Positions 59,723 to 64,000 of a stretch of 64,000 nucleotides of DNA are shown one piece after another. A program made the position numbers and the translations under genes. This stretch comes from Rhabdaerophilum sp. SD176 (GTDB lineage: Bacteria > Pseudomonadota > Alphaproteobacteria > Rhizobiales > Beijerinckiaceae). The notes beneath the pieces were generated by a model. It was not told the DNA's origin. It was given only the letters and a program-made list of their open reading frames with translations, and did not search any database. The stretch lies in the NCBI RefSeq assembly GCF_030143245.1, contig NZ_JARJNS010000002.1, positions 124,001 to 188,000 on the forward strand, written 5' to 3'. How positions within the stretch are numbered: the stretch's first letter is position 1; every line of letters starts with the position of its first letter.

Positions 59723-60279
59723 GGCGTTCGGTCCTCGTCTGACGGGTGGGTCTGGCAATGGCGGCAGATGCCCGCCAGCTCGATGACCTGCCGGCGTGCG
59801 GCAAAGCCATGGCCCTGTGCGAGGCGGGCCATCGCCTCCGAAAGCGGGGCGGCGACGGCTTCCTCGACGTGCTGGCAGGCCTCGCAGATCAGGAAGACCA
59901 CCTTCTCGCCGCTGCCATGACGATGCGGGCAGGCGATGAAAGCGTTGAGCGATTCGAGCCGGTGGATGAAGCCGTTCTCGCGCAGGAAATCCAGCGCGCG
60001 GTAGATGACGATCGGGGCCGGGCCTCTGCCGCCACCGGGGCGCAGTTGCTCGATAATGTCATAGGCACCGAGCGGGCGTTTCGCTTCGGCCAGCACCTCG
60101 AGCACGGCCCGGCGCTGCGGGGTGAGCCGCAAGCCGCGCTGGCGGCAGGTTTCCTCGGCACGCGCCACGGTTTCCGCGGCCGGAATGGCATGGCCGGCGC
60201 AGCAGGCCGCCTCGCCGGCGTGATCATGGGCATGATCATGGCGGTGGGGAGCGTGGGATTGGGCAGCGCGCGAAGCCAT
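59719..60279 (-). CDS. zur: Fur-family zinc regulator Zur
   Basis: ATG 60279 gives 186 residues. A His-rich N-terminus ([19 protein letters not shown]) is followed by the Fur winged helix ([25 protein letters not shown]) and a metal domain with C117 (ACPHRHG), C132-x2-C135 (CEAC) and C172-x2-C175 (CRHC). The paired cysteines and lack of typical Fur HHDH sensing motif favour Zur. Zur represses zinc uptake genes when zinc binds. znu genes are absent here. The stop overlaps the ispG start. Confidence 0.87.
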
Positions 60280-60287
60280 GGTTTCTC

Positions 60288-60293
60288 TATAAT
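60288..60293 (+). promoter_or_regulatory. Exact TATAAT in the zur/bdhA divergent gap
   Basis: TATAAT lies 89 bases before the 3-hydroxybutyrate dehydrogenase start and 9 bases from the zur start. A matching -35 was not found, so it may be part of either promoter. Confidence 0.3.
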
Positions 60294-60381
60294 GCCGAAA
60301 TCGCGGCAAAGCGAGATCGTCGCCATGGATATTGCGGCGCAGCATGATAAAACGCCTCGATCCATTGAAGGAGGACAGGAA

Positions 60382-61173
60382 ATGGCGGGAATGTTCCAGG
60401 GCAAGGTGGCCATGGTGACGGGGTCAACGAGCGGTATCGGCCTTGCCATGGCGCGGGCCTTCGCAGCCGAAGGTGCCGATGTCATGATCAACGGCCTCGG
60501 CGATGCCGCCGAGATCGAGACGATCCGGCGCGGTATCGAGACGGAATTCGGCGTGAAGGCCGGCTATCACGGCGCCAACATGCTCAAGCCGGCGGAGATC
60601 CGCGACCTCGTGGCCGGGACGGAATCGAAGCTCGGGCGGCTCGATATCCTCGTCAACAATGCCGGCATCCAGTTCGTCTCGCCGGTCGAGGATTTCCCGG
60701 ACGAGAAATGGGACCAGATCATCGGCATCAACCTCTCCTCCGCCTTCCACACGATCAAGGCTGCGGTTCCGGGCATGAAGGCGCGCGGCGGCGGGCGGAT
60801 CATCAATCTTTCCTCCGCCCATGCGCTGATCGCCTCGCCGTTCAAATCGGCCTATGTCGCGGCCAAGCACGGGGTGACCGGCCTGACCAAGACGGTCGCG
60901 CTCGAACTCGCGCAGAGCAAGATCACCGTGAACGCGATCGCGCCGGGCTATGTCTGGACGCCGCTGGTCGAGCGCCAGATCCCGGACACGATGAAGGCCC
61001 GCAACATGACCGAGGACGAGGTCAAGAAGAACGTGCTGCTCGCTGCCCAGCCGACGAAGGAATTCGTCACCGTGGAGCAGGTGGCGGCCCTGGCGGTCTA
61101 TCTCGCCTCGCCGGTCGCGGCCTCGATTACCGGCACGACCATCTCGATGGATGGCGGCTGGACAGCGCAATGA
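60382..61173 (+). CDS. bdhA: 3-hydroxybutyrate dehydrogenase
   Basis: ATG 60382 with gaaggagg upstream gives 263 residues. The SDR signature TGSTSGIG lies at 13-20, NNAGI near 92, catalytic Ser near 144, Y158 and K162 (SAYVAAKHG). INLSSAHALIASPFKSAYVAAKHG and the insert KNVLLAAQPTKEFVTV before the C-terminus are typical of bacterial BdhA. It oxidises (R)-3-hydroxybutyrate released from PHB to acetoacetate with NAD. It overlaps a patatin gene by ATGA. Confidence 0.93.
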   Translation: MAGMFQGKVAMVTGSTSGIGLAMARAFAAEGADVMINGLGDAAEIETIRRGIETEFGVKAGYHGANMLKPAEIRDLVAGTESKLGRLDILVNNAGIQFVSPVEDFPDEKWDQIIGINLSSAFHTIKAAVPGMKARGGGRIINLSSAHALIASPFKSAYVAAKHGVTGLTKTVALELAQSKITVNAIAPGYVWTPLVERQIPDTMKARNMTEDEVKKNVLLAAQPTKEFVTVEQVAALAVYLASPVAASITGTTISMDGGWTAQ

Positions 61174-62198
61174 GCGCGCGCAAGTCGCTCAATCTCGCCT
61201 TGCAGGGTGGGGGCGCCCATGGCGCCTTCACCTGGGGCGTGCTCGATGCGCTGCTCGAGGATGAGCGTCTCGAGATCCGCGCGATCAGCGGCAGCAGTGC
61301 CGGGGCGATGAATGCTGTCGCCCTCGCCGAGGGCATGAGCGAAGGCGGCCGCGAGGGCGCGCGCGAGCAGCTCCGCGCCTTCTGGACGCGCATTTCCGAT
61401 GGTGCCCGCTATTCGCCGATCCAGCGCACGCTGGCGGACCGGCTGTTCGGCCTCTGGGATATCGAGCAGACGCCCGGCTTCCTGTGGTTCGAATGGATGA
61501 CGCGGGTCGCGAGCCCGTACGAGACCAACCCGCTCGACCTCAACCCGCTGCGCGATGTGCTGCAGGCGGAGATCGATTTCGGCAAGGTGCGCGCCTGCGG
61601 GCAGACGCAGCTCTTCATCGCCGCCACCAATGTCCATACCGGGCGGGTGACGATCTTCGACCAGAAAAAGCTGACGGCCGAGCATGTGCTGGCCTCGGCC
61701 TGCCTGCCCTCGCTGTTCCAGGCGATCGAGATCGACGGCGTGCCCTACTGGGATGGCGGCTATACCGGCAACCCGGCTTTGTTCCCGCTCTTCCAGGCCA
61801 ATGACAGCCGCGACCTGCTGATCGTGCAGATCACCCGGATGATCCGGAAGGAATTGCCGAAAACGGCGCGGGCGATCGAGAACCGCCTGAACGAGATCAC
61901 GTTCAACGCGCCCCTGCTGGCGGAGTATCGCGCCATCGAATTCGTGCAGCGCCTGCTGGAGGAGAACCGTGTCCCGACAGAGCGCTACCGCAACCTGCTG
62001 CTGCACCGGATCGATGCGGACAAGGCCCTCGGAGATCTCGCCGCATCCTCGAAGGTGAATGCCGAGAAGGGGTTTATCGAGTTGCTTTTTGCCCGGGGCC
62101 GGAAAGCCGGGGAAAGTTGGCTGGCGAAACATTTCGACGCGATCGGCCGGGAATCGACCTTCGATATCGCTGCCCTCCTTCGGAGCGCGAAGGGGTAG
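61170..62198 (+). CDS. Patatin-like phospholipase family protein
   Basis: The 342-residue protein begins MSARKSLNLALQGGGAHGAF, with the oxyanion loop GGGAHG, nucleophile Ser43 in GSSAG, and the catalytic Asp in YWDGGYTGN near 193. Patatin enzymes hydrolyse acyl esters, and this family is often next to bdhA in alphaproteobacteria. A role in releasing 3-hydroxybutyrate oligomers is a guess from context. Its start overlaps the bdhA stop (ATGA), implying coupled translation. Confidence 0.9.
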   Translation: MSARKSLNLALQGGGAHGAFTWGVLDALLEDERLEIRAISGSSAGAMNAVALAEGMSEGGREGAREQLRAFWTRISDGARYSPIQRTLADRLFGLWDIEQTPGFLWFEWMTRVASPYETNPLDLNPLRDVLQAEIDFGKVRACGQTQLFIAATNVHTGRVTIFDQKKLTAEHVLASACLPSLFQAIEIDGVPYWDGGYTGNPALFPLFQANDSRDLLIVQITRMIRKELPKTARAIENRLNEITFNAPLLAEYRAIEFVQRLLEENRVPTERYRNLLLHRIDADKALGDLAASSKVNAEKGFIELLFARGRKAGESWLAKHFDAIGRESTFDIAALLRSAKG

Positions 62199-62214
62199 GC
62201 GATCCTGGTCAGCG

Positions 62215-64000
62215 TCAGGCTGTGACCGCAGCGAGGCGGCGCGCGCGCCGGCGGGCGCGCCATGCGGCGCCATTCGCCACCAGCTGCAACGCCGCCGGGG
62301 TGACGATCAGCGTCAGCACGGTTGCGAAGGAGAGGCCGAACAGCATCGCGGTCGAGAGCTGCACCCACCATTGCGTGGCGGGCGCGCCGACGCTGATATC
62401 GCGCAGGACGAAGTCGATATTGATGCCGAAGGCAATCGGCGCAACACCGAGTACCGAGGAGGCGGCCGTCATTACGACCGGGCGCGCGCGCTCGGCGCAG
62501 GTTTTGAGGATGGCCTCTCGGGCGGCCAGCCCGTCGCGGCGCAGCATGTCGTAGGTGTCGATCAGCACGATGTTGTTGTTCACGATCACGCCGGCCAGGC
62601 TGATGATGCCGAGCCCGGTCATCACCACGCCGAAGGGCTGGTCCATCACGATCAGCCCGATGAATACGCCGATCAGCGCCAGCACCACCGAGGAGAGGAT
62701 CAGCCCGACGCTGGTGAAGGAATTGAACTGCGCCAGCAAGATGGCGAAGATCATGAACAACGCCGCCCCGAAGGCCTTGGTGAGGAAGGCGGAGGCCTTG
62801 GCCCGTTCCTCATCCTCGCCCTTGAGCCGGAAGAAGACGCCATCGCCGAGCTGGAGCTTGCCGAGCGCTTCGGTCACTTCTTTCTGCACCTCGGCCGATT
62901 GCGCCCCGGCAGCGAGATTCGCCGAGATGTTGATGACGCGGGTGGCGTTCACGCGGTTCAGCGTCCCGACAGAGCGCGTCGCCTCGCGCTTGACGAGGGT
63001 GCCGATCGGCACCGGGCCGGCCGGCGTGTTGACGAGCATCTCGTCGAGCTGGTCGAGCGAGCGGCGGCCGGGCGGGAAGCGCAGCAGCACATCCACGGAT
63101 TTGTCGGCCGTGGCGGGGCGATATTCCGTCAGCTTGACGCCATTGGTGACGAGCTGGACTGCCGTGCCCACCGTGCCGGCGCCGGCACCGACCTTGGCGG
63201 CCTCGCCGCGGTCGAGGCGCAGGGTCCAGTCAATGCCGGGCAGGGGCAGGCCGTTATCGAGATCGGTAATGTCAGGCCGGGCAGCGAGCATGGACGCGAC
63301 CTTCTTTGCCGCGCCATCCAGCAAGGCGGGGTCGAAGGCGGACAATTCGATCTGGATCGGCTTGCCGGTGGGTGGGCCGGCCTTTGGCTTGGTGACCGCG
63401 ATTTCGATGCCGGGAATATCGGCCGTCTTCTGGCGGATATCCTCCATGATCTCGGTGGCCTTGCGGCGCTTCTGCCAGTCGATGAGCTCGAACTGCATCA
63501 GCCCGATCGTATCCGGGGAAAGCTCGTCATTGCCGCCGCGCGCCATCTCGCCGAGGCGGGTATAGACGGTCTGGATCTCGCTCATGCCGAGCAGGCGCTG
63601 CTCGACCTGCCGGACAATCCTGTCCTTCTCCATCAGGCTGAGATTGCCGCGCGCCCGGACCTGCACCAGCGCGTAATCCGGCTCGACCTCCGGGAAGAAC
63701 TCGACGCCCTTGCCCACCTTGGCATGGATCATCGGAATGGCGACCAGCATCGCGATGGTGAGCAGGATCGTCTTTCCGGGATGGTCGAGCGCGAGGCTGA
63801 CGGCACGCATATAGGGGCCCCGGCGTGACAAGGCGGCGCCATCCTCCGGCGTGCCGGACTTCCCGATCAGCGCGCCGATGGCCGGCACGAAGAACAGCGC
63901 ATAGACAAGGCTTGCCGCAAGCGTGGCGATCAGCGTGAGCGGCAGATATTTCATGAATTCGCCCACAATGCCGGGCCAGAAGAGCAGCGGCGAGAAGGCG
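62215..64000 (-). CDS. RND efflux transporter permease (partial, N-terminus outside window)
   Basis: The frame is open to the end of the window (about 595 codons). The visible part holds the second half of the hydrophobic core and periplasmic domains: AFSPLLFWPGIVGEFMKYL, HPGKTILLTIAML, then FGAALFMIFAILLAQFN, the GIISLAGVIVNNNIVL segment, and a C-terminal helix ending in an Arg-rich tail. It is an AcrB/HAE-type RND pump subunit that exports drugs or other compounds. The adaptor gene would lie further right. Confidence 0.9.
   Translation of the reverse strand, partial: AFSPLLFWPGIVGEFMKYLPLTLIATLAASLVYALFFVPAIGALIGKSGTPEDGAALSRRGPYMRAVSLALDHPGKTILLTIAMLVAIPMIHAKVGKGVEFFPEVEPDYALVQVRARGNLSLMEKDRIVRQVEQRLLGMSEIQTVYTRLGEMARGGNDELSPDTIGLMQFELIDWQKRRKATEIMEDIRQKTADIPGIEIAVTKPKAGPPTGKPIQIELSAFDPALLDGAAKKVASMLAARPDITDLDNGLPLPGIDWTLRLDRGEAAKVGAGAGTVGTAVQLVTNGVKLTEYRPATADKSVDVLLRFPPGRRSLDQLDEMLVNTPAGPVPIGTLVKREATRSVGTLNRVNATRVINISANLAAGAQSAEVQKEVTEALGKLQLGDGVFFRLKGEDEERAKASAFLTKAFGAALFMIFAILLAQFNSFTSVGLILSSVVLALIGVFIGLIVMDQPFGVVMTGLGIISLAGVIVNNNIVLIDTYDMLRRDGLAAREAILKTCAERARPVVMTAASSVLGVAPIAFGINIDFVLRDISVGAPATQWWVQLSTAMLFGLSFATVLTLIVTPAALQLVANGAAWRARRRARRLAAVTA

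Overview
The window is a dense, GC-rich stretch of bacterial chromosome made almost entirely of conserved housekeeping genes. Gene order points to an alphaproteobacterium of the order Hyphomicrobiales (Rhizobiales). The signs are aroB-aroK beside xerD-accA, secA with ppiC-argJ-mutT, comF-grxC-nitrilase-DUF1178 beside ubiG/lysC-ptsP-prfA-prmC, ftsE-ftsX-ydcF-plsC with a divergent MJ0042 zinc-ribbon gene, chorismate mutase-hisC-tyrA back to back with metX-metW, phaR divergent from phbA, and a zeta-type ATP synthase inhibitor. A cyclic beta-glucan exporter (NdvA type) supports this. I cannot resolve the family. I saw no rRNA, tRNA, insertion sequence, prophage or CRISPR array.

Layout. 1-8.4 kb: end of a MotA/PomA stator gene, ndvA, aroB and aroK (the latter with a seven-fold N-terminal repeat), a 49-residue membrane protein with xerD, accA and a lipoprotein L,D-transpeptidase. 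8.5-16 kb: secA coupled to a small methyltransferase, then ppiC-argJ-mutT, a lone Flp pilin and an NDUFAF5-like methyltransferase. 15.8-25.8 kb: comF, the overlapping grxC-nitrilase-DUF1178 set, ubiG, lysC, ptsP, prfA-prmC and DUF4167. 25.8-36.8 kb: MOSC protein, clpB, a DMT exporter, tspO, a CpdR-like receiver, hpt, the zinc-ribbon membrane protein, ftsEX-ydcF-plsC and a ChaC cyclotransferase. 36.9-46.5 kb: DUF2125, the aromatic operon (chorismate mutase, hisC, tyrA), metX-metW, a methyltransferase, gloB, a cupin, a GNAT and a second DMT exporter. 47-50.5 kb: an MGMT-like protein and the polyhydroxybutyrate (PHB) cluster phbB-DUF1737-phbA with divergent phaR. 50.6-64 kb: a PAS-GGDEF-EAL protein, rpmF, ispA, an esterase, an HpaI-type aldolase, zeta subunit, purC, purS-purQ, zur-ispG, 3-hydroxybutyrate dehydrogenase with a patatin, and the C-terminal part of an RND efflux pump.

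How the genes fit together. Shikimate (aroB, aroK) and Phe/Tyr/His (chorismate mutase, hisC, tyrA) genes serve aromatic amino acids. lysC, metX and metW serve the aspartate family. phbA, phbB, phaR, bdhA and perhaps the patatin serve synthesis and breakdown of PHB; no synthase phaC is present here. Many neighbours overlap by ATGA or GTGA, which suggests translational coupling (aroK/aroB, secA/methyltransferase, grxC/nitrilase/DUF1178, prfA/prmC, hisC/tyrA, metX/metW, zur/ispG, bdhA/patatin).

I did not find a convincing undescribed multi-gene system. The best leads are the PAQES repeat on AroK, an EAL protein whose GGDEF site is lost but whose I-site pattern is kept, a palindrome in the presumed phbA leader, two palindromes before metX, the zur-ispG overlap, and the bdhA-patatin pair.
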